Positions 54,406-63,612 of a stretch of DNA of 64,000 nt are shown here, piece after piece. Position 1 is the stretch's first letter. Each line of letters opens with the position of its first letter. Where the stretch lies: contig JAMSKV010000005.1 in the NCBI GenBank assembly GCA_024515975.1, forward strand, positions 1 to 64,000. Direction: 5' to 3'. The notes beneath the pieces are model-generated. The model saw only the letters and a list, made by a program, of their open reading frames with translations, did not search any database and had not been told where the DNA came from. Made by a program: the position numbers and the translations under genes. The DNA is from Endosaccharibacter trunci (GTDB lineage Bacteria; Pseudomonadota; Alphaproteobacteria; Acetobacterales; Acetobacteraceae).

Positions 54406-55560
54406 ATGCCCAGCGATGCCGCCAGTCCCGCCGAAGCCAGACGTCAGATCGAGCGGATGCTGGCCGAGCCCGCCCTGTCGGATCGCAGGACCCGCGCCCA
54501 GGCGCATTATCTTCTGTGGGAGGTCTGCCAGATCTGCGGCGATCCGGCGGCAGCACTCGACCATCTGGCGCAGGCGATCGCGCTCGACCCGGTGCAGACC
54601 CGGCCGAGGCGCGCCGAAGCGCCGCCGCCGGAGCGCACGGTGCTGGCGCTGGCGGCGCCGGGCGATTTTCAGGCCAACCTGCCCTTGGCCATGCTTCTGG
54701 ACGAGCCGACGCTCCTGCACACGCTCTGGATCGAGCGGCCGGGCGCGACGCTGCCGCCTTTGCCGCCGGTGGATTGCGTGTTCGTGGCGATGGGGGAGGA
54801 TTCGTGCAGACGGGCCCTGCTGCTGGAGGCCGATCGCGTCGCGGGCGAGACGGGCTTGCCCGTTCTCAACAGCGGCGCCGCCATTGCCGGGCTCTCCCGG
54901 GACGGAGTCTGCGCGATGCTGGCCGGGATCGAGGATTGTGTGGTGCCGGAGCAAAACCGCGTGACCGCGGCCAGGCTCCGGCATGAACTGCCCACCTTTC
55001 CGTTCATTCTCCGTCCCGAAAGCTCGCATGCCGGGATCGGATTGGCGCGGATCGACGGGCAGGCCGGGCTCGACGCGTATCTGGAGGCAACGGCGCCAGC
55101 GGCTGCTTTGTTTGCCGCGCCCTTCATCGATTATCGCGACGCAGACGGGCTTTATCGGAAATACAGGATCGCCTTCGTGGATCGGGTTCCGTTTCCGGTT
55201 CATCTGGCGATCCACGACGATTGGGCCGTCTGGTACTACAACGCCCGCATGGAACTGAGCGCTGAGCGCCGTCGCGAAGAGGAGCGGTTCCTCCGCGATC
55301 CGGTTGCCGCCATGGGGCCGCGTGCCTTCGCAGCCGTTCAAGCGCTGGGGCGCAGGATTGACCTCGATTATGCGGGTCTGGACTGCGCTGTCCTGCCGGA
55401 TGGCAGGCTGTTGGTCTTCGAGGTGGAGACCGCCATGCTGGTGCATGACCGCGATCCGCCTGATCTGTTTCCGGGCAAGGCACCGGCCATCGCGCGGATC
55501 GTCGCGGCCGTGAATGCGATGATTGATCACAGGAGCGGCCGGATGAGCACTGCAGCCTGA
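54406..55560 (+). CDS. TPR plus ATP-grasp-like hypothetical protein
   Basis: 384 aa from ATG 54406 (GTG 54400 is in frame). Residues ~5-65 resemble a TPR pair (ARRQIERMLAEPALSDRRTR; HYLLWEVCQICGDPAAALDHL). Residues ~75-380 look like a divergent RimK/ATP-grasp fold: PFILRPESSHAGIGLARI resembles the Lys/phosphate loop, then KYRIAFVD, and LDCAVLPDGRLLVFEVETAMLVHD ends in the acidic metal-binding strand. No function can be assigned; related proteins occur in alphaproteobacterial genomes without experimental role. Divergent from the ABM-aehA operon. Confidence 0.65.
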   Translation: MPSDAASPAEARRQIERMLAEPALSDRRTRAQAHYLLWEVCQICGDPAAALDHLAQAIALDPVQTRPRRAEAPPPERTVLALAAPGDFQANLPLAMLLDEPTLLHTLWIERPGATLPPLPPVDCVFVAMGEDSCRRALLLEADRVAGETGLPVLNSGAAIAGLSRDGVCAMLAGIEDCVVPEQNRVTAARLRHELPTFPFILRPESSHAGIGLARIDGQAGLDAYLEATAPAAALFAAPFIDYRDADGLYRKYRIAFVDRVPFPVHLAIHDDWAVWYYNARMELSAERRREEERFLRDPVAAMGPRAFAAVQALGRRIDLDYAGLDCAVLPDGRLLVFEVETAMLVHDRDPPDLFPGKAPAIARIVAAVNAMIDHRSGRMSTAA

Positions 55561-55945
55561 TCAGGAAGGGCGTAGACACAAGTAACTCTCAAGTACAGGG
55601 CGTCGTCATGAGAGATGGCGCGACTTCATTCTGCAGATGGCTTTCATCTGCACTTGGGGTTGGAAGTCGGCATAGATGTGCTGGAAATCCAATCGCGACG
55701 CCGGCTTTCCGTCTGCCGCCCGCCCGGAGAGTGCTTTTGAAACGCGTTCTCACCTTGGGACGAGCTTGCAACGCATTCTCAAGATCCAACTGCAATTCAG
55801 TCGCAATGACCAAGTATAAAATGAAAAACGGCAATTTTCGACTTGGACCCACGGAACGAATTTGCCTATGGTGCGCTCCATCAGCAAGCGCAGCGTGGTC
55901 GGCTCGGCGGAAGCCTGGACCGGCCGCACAACCGGAGGCATCCCC
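55561..55945 (+). promoter_or_regulatory. Promoter region of Cys-rich protein gene
   Basis: 385 bp without a gene. A perfect hairpin TGCAGATG-GCTTT-CATCTGCA (55632-55652) may end the upstream transcript. A direct repeat AACGC(G/A)TTCTCA occurs at 55741-55752 and 55770-55781. A -35-like TTGGAC (55843-55848) and -10-like TATGGT (55867-55872) are 18 bp apart, ~75 bp before the ATG at 55946. The segment is AT-richer than neighbouring coding DNA. Confidence 0.4.
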
Positions 55946-56161
55946 ATGTCCGCTACTCAGAGCGCCGACGTCGCCTGCACCAAGTGCAAGTTCTTCGACG
56001 ACCATGTCGCCAAGCCGCAGGCCGACGAAGGGCTGTGCCGCTTCAATCCGCCGGTTTCGCAGCCCAGTGCCGACACGCATGGTCTCTGGCCGGTCGTGTC
56101 CTCCAACGACTGGTGTGGCCATTTCAGCGTGGACACGCTGGCGGCCGGCTCCGCCGACTAG
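55946..56161 (+). CDS. Small Cys-rich conserved protein
   Basis: 71 aa; function not recognised. Pattern C-x2-C at residues ~11-14 (VACTKCKFFDDH), then a single Cys in EGLCRFNPP and one in NDWCGHFS: four cysteines in a layout that could bind zinc or an Fe-S cluster. Also contains a Trp/His cluster (HGLWPVV, DWCGHF). No signal peptide. It has its own promoter-like site and a textbook terminator, so it is probably monocistronic and highly expressed. The in-frame extension to 55862 overlaps the likely promoter. Confidence 0.75.
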   Translation: MSATQSADVACTKCKFFDDHVAKPQADEGLCRFNPPVSQPSADTHGLWPVVSSNDWCGHFSVDTLAAGSAD

Positions 56162-56188
56162 TTGAGACACTGTCGCAAGGCAGACTGG

Positions 56189-56219
56189 ACGCCACTCTTC
56201 GGAGTGGCGTTTCTGTTTT
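56189..56219 (+). terminator. Intrinsic terminator (UUCG tetraloop)
   Basis: ACGCCACTC-TTCG-GAGTGGCGT, 9-bp perfect stem with TTCG tetraloop, followed by TTCTGTTTT. 27 bp after the Cys-rich gene's stop. The clearest intrinsic terminator in the window. Confidence 0.93.
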
Positions 56220-56391
56220 CAGGGCTGAACGCCGAGAGACCTTGCGTATCGGCGCTAGAAAGCCGGGGTAAAGCATAGTCCAATATGGCAACGGAACGCC
56301 GGAAACCGTTGCTATCTCGAACCGGATTTGCTGCTGTTCATCTTTCGTAACACTTCTTGGCGTGATGCCGGTGTGTGGGGAAGATGCGGCG

Positions 56392-58152
56392 ATGAAGGTC
56401 ATTCCGTTCGTTGTGGCGGCGTTACTCGCCAATCCGGTTTCTCTGTCCTGGGCACAGAACGTGACAGCAAGCTCAGTCAATCTGGGTGTCGCAGCGCCGG
56501 CCTTCGCCATAGATGGCAGCGGCAATGCTCTTCTGGCTTCACTTCACACCTTCGACACCGTCAACATCGATCCCAATAACGGGCAGTATGGATCGCTCCC
56601 GACGGCATCGCTTCCGTGCCATCAGGTCAACCAGGTGTATGTGCTCGCGCAGTCCTGTCTTGGTGCTCAGGCTGCCACGGCCGCCGAAACGTACGGCTAC
56701 TCTTTCAACATGGCGAACACGGATACCGGTGGAGGCGCACCGTCATCCTCCGCCGCAGGCGGCTCAGGTACCGACAAGGTCGTTGTCTACATCGGCGGGG
56801 ATCAGCGCAGTTCCCATAGTAACCTCTGGGGACTGAATTCCGTCGTGACGGCCGAGCCAGGAATGGGTGGTGTCGCGGGAGCGGAATGGGACCTGAACAG
56901 GTTCGCGACCTGCAATTCCAAGACCGATCTCGCCTGGATCGGCGACACGACATGCCCCCAGTTCATCGGTCAGTGGATCACCGGACTCAATGGTGGGGGT
57001 ACCGGCGGTCCGGCCGTCTTCATCACGCAAGCTGGTGGAAACCGGTCGGCGCTCTGGAACGACGGTATTGCCATTGCATCCGGTCCGGTCGTTCGCGATA
57101 CCGGATTTCTCGATGCAAGCAACAGCACGACGGTTCTCAAGGCAAACGGAACGCATAGCTACGGGCTGGATGTCTACAACGCCAATATCACCACCGGTGC
57201 CGTGCGGATGATGTCCGGAAACTATTGGGGAACGACCAGCGGGCAAGGGCTGTTTTGGTCGCCGGGTCCTGCTACCAACGGCTCCGCTGGCGGCACCGAC
57301 AGCATCACCGATTTCGGAGCCGGGCTACAGCTGTCAACAGATACGAGCCATCTCGTGACCCTCACGGGCGGAAACGTTGTGGTTTCCGCCGGGGCCTTGT
57401 ATTTCCAGACCCTGAGCGGCAATACGAGCCCCGCGCCCTTTCTTCAGCAGAATGCCGCCGGTCACCTTCATGTCGGTCGCAGCGGCGGTTCTCCCGGAAG
57501 TCTCGACGTCGACGGCACCGTACAAGCCGCCAACATCCAGGTGAACGGTTCGATCCTGTTTCCGACGAGCCAGGGCAATCAGACTGTCCTTACAACCGAC
57601 TCCACTGGGTCGTTGCATGTCGGCGGCACCGGCGCAAACAGCGCTTTCAATGTCGATGAGCCGACCAATTTCTCCAAGGTAACGGCGTCCGGCGCAGTAA
57701 GCGCTGGAAGCGTCTCCTCGGCGAACGCCATCAGTTACGGAAACGGCAACTCTGCTGGCAATCACGCGGTCATCGAGGAGTCGCTCTCTGTCTACGCGCC
57801 CAGCGGCGTTGTGGCACTGACGCCGGACGGGCTTCCGGAGACCGCGACGAACAATATCGCCGTCATCACCACCGGCGGCGCGAAGGTCACGGCCGATATC
57901 ATGTGCCAGAACGGTCAGGACACCAGTTCCTGGATCATCAAGGGGACGTTTCTGTCCGTAAATGGAACGCTCAAACTGATGAGTTCCTCCACGACCACGG
58001 ATATTCAGCCCACGTCAGGCGCGACGGCATGGGCGGTGGGTATCGCCGCGGACACCCAGAACAACGCCCCTGAAGTCGTTGTCGGATTTCCGTCGGGGAA
58101 TACAACCAATATCGATTGCACCGCCCATGCCGAGGTCATTACGGTCAGATAG
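56392..58152 (+). CDS. Secreted Ser/Thr/Gly-rich fibre-like hypothetical protein
   Basis: 586 aa. Signal peptide MKVIPFVVAALLANPVSLSWA. The rest is rich in Ser, Thr, Gly, Asn and short beta-like runs; residues ~280-520 repeat loosely (SLHVGGTGANSAF, HLHVGRSGGSPGSLDV), reminiscent of phage tail-fibre or beta-helix proteins. Two short Cys motifs occur early and late (SLPCHQ, DIMCQNG, TNIDCTAH). No enzyme motif. GC is visibly lower than the rest of the window and codon use differs (many A/T third bases), so horizontal origin is likely. Start ATG 56392 lies inside a frame open from 56362. No phage genes adjoin. Confidence 0.7.
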   Translation: MKVIPFVVAALLANPVSLSWAQNVTASSVNLGVAAPAFAIDGSGNALLASLHTFDTVNIDPNNGQYGSLPTASLPCHQVNQVYVLAQSCLGAQAATAAETYGYSFNMANTDTGGGAPSSSAAGGSGTDKVVVYIGGDQRSSHSNLWGLNSVVTAEPGMGGVAGAEWDLNRFATCNSKTDLAWIGDTTCPQFIGQWITGLNGGGTGGPAVFITQAGGNRSALWNDGIAIASGPVVRDTGFLDASNSTTVLKANGTHSYGLDVYNANITTGAVRMMSGNYWGTTSGQGLFWSPGPATNGSAGGTDSITDFGAGLQLSTDTSHLVTLTGGNVVVSAGALYFQTLSGNTSPAPFLQQNAAGHLHVGRSGGSPGSLDVDGTVQAANIQVNGSILFPTSQGNQTVLTTDSTGSLHVGGTGANSAFNVDEPTNFSKVTASGAVSAGSVSSANAISYGNGNSAGNHAVIEESLSVYAPSGVVALTPDGLPETATNNIAVITTGGAKVTADIMCQNGQDTSSWIIKGTFLSVNGTLKLMSSSTTTDIQPTSGATAWAVGIAADTQNNAPEVVVGFPSGNTTNIDCTAHAEVITVR

Positions 58153-58157
58153 ACACT

Positions 58158-59810
58158 CTAATTCCTGACCGGCGCCGTCGATGCGGCGGACTCGTTGTCC
58201 GTCCGCCGGATAAAATCCGCCGCATTGTCGTGCAGCTGGTGAAGCGCTTCCTGATTCGCGTAGACCATGTGGCCGGACTGGTACTGCTTGATCTCGACAT
58301 TGCCGGCGAGGCTGGCTGGGATCGGCAGATGCCGCATCTCGAACACGCCTTCGAAATAAGGCGTCCCCAGATCAAAGAAACCCTGATTGAGCTGCACATG
58401 CAGCTTCGGGTTCGTGATCATCGCCGCCGCCAGATCGGGCAGCACGTTCGGTGCGCCGTTGCTGGCGCGTAGGACGTGCGGCAGCTGGTGCTTGAATGCC
58501 CATTCGCGAATGTTGTTGGCGCTTGCCTTGTATTCCAGGAAATCGCCTCCGGTTGGGCCAGCGTCGTCGTAGTGCAGAACGCGACGCGCATAATCGTTGA
58601 AGGCTGACAGGTAGGCCGACGCCATCGATGCGTTCATCGGATCGTATTCCGGACGCTGCGACAACGGATCAATCGCGAAGCCGGCGAAGCGGCTGTCCAA
58701 ACGGCCTGTATCCATGCTGTCCGCGCCCAGCAGCGTTTGCGCGAACTCGCCGCCATTGACGCGCAAGCGGGCCTTTCTCCAATAGGCCGCCGGGATGCCG
58801 GTATACTGGTACAGCCTGTCGGCGATCCGATCGCGATCGGCCTCGCTGAGCGCCGTGCCTTGCTGCAGGGCGGCGTTGTAATCGCCCAGGGAGAAACGCT
58901 CGACCTCGTCCAGGAAGGCGCGCAGGTCGGTCGGCGCCGTGCCGGGCAGCTTGTGATGGTAGAAGGCGGTGGCGGCATAGGTCGGCAATGCCAGAACATA
59001 GGGCTGGTCGACGCTGGGATTGTTCTCCGGCTCGTCGACGCTGTTGTCGTAGTCGAGAATCTGCGACAGCAGGATCACGCCGTTCAAATCGATCTGCTTC
59101 TCGCTGGCCAGCTCGTTGGCGAGGATCGCGGAGCGCGTCGTGCCGTAGCTTTCTCCGAACAGATATTTCGGCGACTGGAAGCGATTATAGCGCGCCAGGA
59201 ACTGGCTGATGAAATTGGTGAAGGCGTAGGCATCCGGATCGGTGCCGTAGAACTCCTTGTTGGCGTCCTTGCCGGCGATACGGCCGAACCCGGTGCCAGG
59301 CGCGTCGATGAACACGAGATCCGTCGCATCGAGCAGGCTGTCGTCGTTGTTGATCAGCTTGTAGGGCGCGGCATCGGTGTGGGTGTCGTTGGCGGTCACC
59401 ACACGTCGCGGGCCGAGCGCGCCCATATGAAGCCACACCGTCGCCGAGCCCGGACCGCCATTATAGACGAAGGTGATCGGCCGATTTTCCGGCCGTACGC
59501 CCTTCTTGAAATAGGCGACATAGAACATCGACGCTTCAGCGGAGGGATTCTTGCCGTCGGCGGAATCGCTGTCGTTCCAACCGCGCGGATGCACCACCAG
59601 CGTGCCGGACGCTGCCTGGTAATCGATCTTCTGTCCGCGAACCGTGACCGAACCGTCGGAGAGAACCTGCTTGGGCGTGAAATGGGGCGCGGCGGCCTTG
59701 CTTGAGGGCGGCGCGGCAGGGGCGGGGTCGTCGGCGCGGGCAACGCCCAGCGGAAGAAAGACGCAGAGCGCTGCGAGCGCAACGCTCTGAATGAGCCAGT
59801 TTCTCGACAA
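58158..59810 (-). CDS. S10 family serine carboxypeptidase-like protein
   Basis: 550 aa with signal peptide (residues 1-26, ending ARA). Peptidase S10 alpha/beta hydrolase: PITFVYNGGPGSAT, FGESYGTTR with nucleophile Ser221, acid Asp in QGFFDLGTPY and His in YQSGHMVY near the C-terminus. Removes C-terminal amino acids, typically at acid pH, consistent with an acidic habitat. Likely periplasmic or secreted. Its 3' end lies 5 bp from the convergent secreted protein gene; no shared terminator is apparent. Confidence 0.92.
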   Translation of the reverse strand: MSRNWLIQSVALAALCVFLPLGVARADDPAPAAPPSSKAAAPHFTPKQVLSDGSVTVRGQKIDYQAASGTLVVHPRGWNDSDSADGKNPSAEASMFYVAYFKKGVRPENRPITFVYNGGPGSATVWLHMGALGPRRVVTANDTHTDAAPYKLINNDDSLLDATDLVFIDAPGTGFGRIAGKDANKEFYGTDPDAYAFTNFISQFLARYNRFQSPKYLFGESYGTTRSAILANELASEKQIDLNGVILLSQILDYDNSVDEPENNPSVDQPYVLALPTYAATAFYHHKLPGTAPTDLRAFLDEVERFSLGDYNAALQQGTALSEADRDRIADRLYQYTGIPAAYWRKARLRVNGGEFAQTLLGADSMDTGRLDSRFAGFAIDPLSQRPEYDPMNASMASAYLSAFNDYARRVLHYDDAGPTGGDFLEYKASANNIREWAFKHQLPHVLRASNGAPNVLPDLAAAMITNPKLHVQLNQGFFDLGTPYFEGVFEMRHLPIPASLAGNVEIKQYQSGHMVYANQEALHQLHDNAADFIRRTDNESAASTAPVRN

Positions 59811-60019
59811 TGCCTGCTCCCGGATGACGATGTTGCCATTCTCCCTGCTCGCGTCGTGCCCGGCAAGAGACGGCCGGGCCCCCTCCGCCTCCTGTGTGGC
59901 TTGGTCCGGAACCGGATGGGTCAGGCAGTTGGCGTTTATGTGATGCCTATGTTCCAGGTTCGATGTTATATCGTAACCGTCGATAGAATTACTACGACAT
60001 CGTGTGAAAGGTGATGATC

Positions 60020-60376
60020 ATGCGTCCTGTCATCTGCTGCCTTGCCCTCATCGGCCTCGCAGCCTGTTCGGCTACGCCCGCCCCGTCCGGTCCGCTTGCA
60101 AGCAGGGATGTCGCCTGTCTGAACCAGCAGGGACGTGTCGCCCTCGCCGAAGCAATGGCGGCCTGTCACACACAGCTACCAGACCTGACGGGTGATCTTC
60201 ATCTTCAGGCCGTCGCGCTGAACCACAAGATACCATTCACGATCAGGCCTGAGGCGGATGCCGCCATCAAGGATCGGCCGAGGCTTCAGCTCGGCTCCCT
60301 GATTCCAGAGCCGCCCTCGCTTTATCCCGAAACGCCGGTCGGCCCGTTTGGCTCCGATCCTGACCTCGGACCTTGA
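60020..60376 (+). CDS. Small lipoprotein, hypothetical
   Basis: 118 aa. Signal peptide with lipobox LIGLAAC at residue ~17, followed by SATPAPSGP. The mature part has two more Cys (VACLNQQ and AACHTQ) that may form a disulfide, then a Pro-rich C-terminus. ATG 60020 has AAAGG 8 nt upstream; ATG 60014 and GTG 60011 are in frame. Divergent from the S10 peptidase, convergent with the alcohol dehydrogenase. Function unknown. Confidence 0.7.
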   Translation: MRPVICCLALIGLAACSATPAPSGPLASRDVACLNQQGRVALAEAMAACHTQLPDLTGDLHLQAVALNHKIPFTIRPEADAAIKDRPRLQLGSLIPEPPSLYPETPVGPFGSDPDLGP

Positions 60377-60417
60377 TTGGAACGACGTGCGGGGGACCAC
60401 CGTCCCCGCCCCTCCGT

Positions 60418-61587
60418 TCAAAGGTGGAACACCACTTTCACGCACCCATCCTGCTTGTCGCGAAACGTCTTGTAGAGATCGGGCCCCTGTGCCAGATCGC
60501 TTGAACGGTGCGTGATCAGGAAGGTCGGATCGATCGTGCCGCGCTCGATATAGCCAGTAAGCTCGTCCAGCCAGCGCTTCACATGCGTCTGGCCCGAGCG
60601 GATCGTCAGGCCCTTCTGGACGACCGCCCCCATATTGACCGGGACAGGGCCGCCATAGACACCGGGCACCGAAACGATCCCGCTGTTACGCACGGCCTGG
60701 ATCATTTGCTGCAGGGCGAAGGGCCGCTGCGTCGAGGTCAGCTTCTCCTGGATTGTGCTGATCGCGCCCAGAACACCGTGATGGCCGTCGGATTCCATGC
60801 CGACGCAGTCGATCACGGCATCCGGCCCTTCGTTCCGGGTGATGTCCTTGATCCGCTCCATCACATCCTCGGTCGAGGGATCGATCACATGGGTCGCACC
60901 GGCCAGGCGAGCCAATGATTGCCGTTCGGCCACCGTCTCGATGGCAATGATGATTTCGGCGCCCATCACGGCGGCGGACTTGATCGCGAACAGGCCGACC
61001 GGCCCGGCGCCCCAGATCGCCACGGTCTCGCCGCCCTTCAGCTCGCAATAGGCAGCGGCCTGCCAGCCGGTCGGCAGGATATCGGACAGGAACAACGCCT
61101 GCTCGTCCGACATGCCGTCCGGCACTTTCATCGGACCGACATCGGCCATCGGCACGCGCACGTATTCCGCCTGGCCCCCGGCGAACCCTCCTGTCAGATG
61201 GGAATAGCCAAAGAGGCCAGCGGTCGGGTAGCCGAACTGCTTTGCCGCCATCTCCCCGTTCGGGTTGGAGCGGAGACACGAGGCCCAATTGCCCATCCGG
61301 CACATGCGGCATTCGCCGCAATTGATGTTGAACGGCACGACGACGCGGTCGCCCTTTTTCAGCACGTGATCCGGGCTGCCCACCTCGACAACTTCGCCCA
61401 TGAACTCGTGGCCGAGAACGTCGCCGCGTTCCATCGTCGGCATCTGCCCGTCCATCAGATGCAGATCCGAACCGCAAATGGCGCAGGCGGTGACACGCAG
61501 GATGACGTCCCTTCTGTCCTCGATACTCGGATCCGGAACGGTTTCGCAGCGGATATCGTTCTTTCCGTTCCAGCAGAGTGCGCGCAT
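60418..61587 (-). CDS. Zinc-dependent alcohol dehydrogenase (formaldehyde dehydrogenase-like)
   Basis: 389 aa MDR-superfamily enzyme. Catalytic zinc site in ICGSDLHL and GHEFMGEVVEVG; structural zinc cluster CGECRMCRMGNWASC; NAD-binding AIWGAGPVGLFAIKSAAVMGA. The long form with an inserted loop (GYSHLTGGFAGGQAEYVRVP) matches glutathione-independent formaldehyde dehydrogenase-like and threonine dehydrogenase-like enzymes. Substrate uncertain. Divergent from the acyl-CoA dehydrogenase operon. Confidence 0.9.
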   Translation of the reverse strand: MRALCWNGKNDIRCETVPDPSIEDRRDVILRVTACAICGSDLHLMDGQMPTMERGDVLGHEFMGEVVEVGSPDHVLKKGDRVVVPFNINCGECRMCRMGNWASCLRSNPNGEMAAKQFGYPTAGLFGYSHLTGGFAGGQAEYVRVPMADVGPMKVPDGMSDEQALFLSDILPTGWQAAAYCELKGGETVAIWGAGPVGLFAIKSAAVMGAEIIIAIETVAERQSLARLAGATHVIDPSTEDVMERIKDITRNEGPDAVIDCVGMESDGHHGVLGAISTIQEKLTSTQRPFALQQMIQAVRNSGIVSVPGVYGGPVPVNMGAVVQKGLTIRSGQTHVKRWLDELTGYIERGTIDPTFLITHRSSDLAQGPDLYKTFRDKQDGCVKVVFHL

Positions 61588-61762
61588 TTTGCCGATCCTT
61601 CTCGATACGGCCGATCGCGTCCTTGAACGCCGATCGCCTCAGACAGAATGCGAAGCCCTCGCGGCCGCGGCAGTTCGATCGGGAACGATGCCTGTCATAT
61701 CACGATAAGCTGAGGCGACGCGCGTGCTGCTTCACGAATCGAGCCTGCCGTGGAGAGAGTTT

Positions 61763-62884
61763 ATGCCGACACCACCTGGCGATTTGCTGCCAACGCTCGA
61801 CGACCTACCGTTCTTCGCGGCGCAGGCGGCAAAGATCGATCAGGAAGGCGGCCTGCCTGTTGCCGCGGTCGAGCGTCTCCGGGAGGCCGGTCTTTTTCGG
61901 GCGCCGCTGCCCGTGGGTCTCGGCGGCTCGGGTCTCGGCACGGAGCCTGCCGGCGCTTTGGCCGCGCTGTCCGTGCTGCGGGCTCTGGGGCGCGCGGACC
62001 TGTCCCTCGGGCGCTTGTTCGAAGGGCATCTCAACGTCATCCGGCTGGTCGTCCTGCATGGGGATGCGGATCAGAATCGGGCCCTGGCCCGGACGGTTCG
62101 GGAGGGCGGGCTCACGGCGCTCTGGGTGACGGATGAGACGCCGGTCCGTGCGCGGCCGGATGGAGAAGGCTGGGTGTTGGACGGCGAGAAGAGCATCGCC
62201 TCGGGAGTCGGGCTCGCGAGCGCCGCGCTGATCACGGTGCAGCCGCCCGACGGTCAGACGCGCTTGGCCCTGGCGCCGGTCGAGAGGAGCGGGCTGGCCG
62301 CGCGCGTCTCGCTGAGCGGCATGCGCGGCGCGGCCACCGGGCGCTACGACTTCACCGGCGCCCGGATCGCAGGGAGCGCCCTGATCGGCGCGCCTGGCAT
62401 CTATCTGTCCCAGCCGGAATTCTCCGCCGGCGCCTGGCGCGGCGCGGCCGTGGCGCTGGGCGGCATCGACCGGCTCGTCGACGAGATGCGAACGATCCTG
62501 CGTGCGCGGGGGCGGGACGCCGATCCGCATCAGCGTGTGCGGATCGGCGAAGCGCTGATCCAGCGCGAAACCGCCGCTTTCTGGTGCCGTCGCGCCTGCC
62601 TTCTGGCCGAAGGCCGCGGTTATGAGCCCGGCGATGTGCAGGCGACGGTGAATCTGGCCCGGATCGCCTGCGAGACATCAGCCCTGGCGGTGATCGAACG
62701 GGTCCAGCGGGGACTCGGGCTCGGCGCGTTCGTTCGTGGCGGCGTGGTGGAGCGGACGATGCGCGATCTTGCGACCTATCTGCGTCAGCCGGCGCCGGAC
62801 GAAACGCTGGTGGAGGCGGCGGGATGGTTCGTCGGTCGCGACATGCCCGATCCGGACCGCATGCCGGCGGGAGGTCCGTCGTGA
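61763..62884 (+). CDS. Acyl-CoA dehydrogenase-like flavoprotein
   Basis: 373 aa from ATG 61763, which has GGAGAG 6 nt upstream. Acyl-CoA dehydrogenase fold: helical N-terminal domain, beta-domain (LTALWVTDETPVRARPDGEGWVLDGEKSIASGVGLASAAL), then a C-terminal four-helix domain. Sequence identity motifs are weak and the catalytic Glu is not identifiable. Its stop overlaps the next gene's GTG start. The trio with PIG-L deacetylase and NodS-type methyltransferase is a recurring small-molecule or glycolipid-modifying gene set. Confidence 0.8.
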   Translation: MPTPPGDLLPTLDDLPFFAAQAAKIDQEGGLPVAAVERLREAGLFRAPLPVGLGGSGLGTEPAGALAALSVLRALGRADLSLGRLFEGHLNVIRLVVLHGDADQNRALARTVREGGLTALWVTDETPVRARPDGEGWVLDGEKSIASGVGLASAALITVQPPDGQTRLALAPVERSGLAARVSLSGMRGAATGRYDFTGARIAGSALIGAPGIYLSQPEFSAGAWRGAAVALGGIDRLVDEMRTILRARGRDADPHQRVRIGEALIQRETAAFWCRRACLLAEGRGYEPGDVQATVNLARIACETSALAVIERVQRGLGLGAFVRGGVVERTMRDLATYLRQPAPDETLVEAAGWFVGRDMPDPDRMPAGGPS

Positions 62885-63612
62885 TACGGGCGGGGGACGC
62901 GCTGGCGGCGTTCCGCGCGCTGCCCGTCGCCCCGATCGGCGCCGTGCTGCCGGGAACCGTGCTGATCCTGGCGCCGCATCCGGATGACGAATCGCTCGGC
63001 TGCGGCGGCATCATCGCAGCCTTGTGCGCGGCCGGACGTCCGCCGGTCGTCGTCGTGCTCACCGACGGCGCCGGATCGCACCCGTCCTCGCCGAGCTGGC
63101 CGCCGGAGCGGCTGCGGGCCGTCCGTGCCCAGGAGGTCGCGCAGGCCGTGTCGCTGCTCGGACTGCCGCAGGACCATCTGGTGCTGATGAACCTTGCCGA
63201 TACGCGTGCGCCGCGCGAAGGGCCGGCGTTCGAACGCGCGGTGGCGGATCTGGCCGCGATCGCCGTCGCGCGGGGCTGCGACAGCATCCTGTCGAGCTGG
63301 GAGCACGATCCGCATGGCGATCATGTCGCCGCCTGGCATATCGCCCGGGCGGCAACGGATCGGATCGGGGCGCGGGCCCTGGCCTATCCGGTCTGGGGCT
63401 GGACCCTGGACGAGGAGGCCGTGCTGCCGGGCGAGATCCCGGCCGGATGGCGCATCGACGTGGAACCGTTCCTGGACGTCAAGGCCCGCGCCGTCGCTGC
63501 GCATGCGACGCAGCATGGCAGCCTGATCACCGACGATCCGGACGGCTTCGCGCTGCCCGAGGATTTCCTGAACCTGTTCCGAGGCCGTTTCGAGACCGTG
63601 CTGCTGCCATGA
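62881..63612 (+). CDS. PIG-L family N-deacetylase
   Basis: 243 aa from GTG 62881. Zinc site in LAPHPDDESLGCGG, conserved SSWEHDPHGDH with the second His pair; length fits LmbE/PIG-L deacetylases, which remove acetyl groups from N-acetylglucosaminyl lipids, mycothiol or bacillithiol precursors or antibiotics. Start overlaps the preceding stop (GTGA), and its stop overlaps the next start (ATGA), so the three are tightly coupled. Confidence 0.9.
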   Translation: MIRAGDALAAFRALPVAPIGAVLPGTVLILAPHPDDESLGCGGIIAALCAAGRPPVVVVLTDGAGSHPSSPSWPPERLRAVRAQEVAQAVSLLGLPQDHLVLMNLADTRAPREGPAFERAVADLAAIAVARGCDSILSSWEHDPHGDHVAAWHIARAATDRIGARALAYPVWGWTLDEEAVLPGEIPAGWRIDVEPFLDVKARAVAAHATQHGSLITDDPDGFALPEDFLNLFRGRFETVLLP

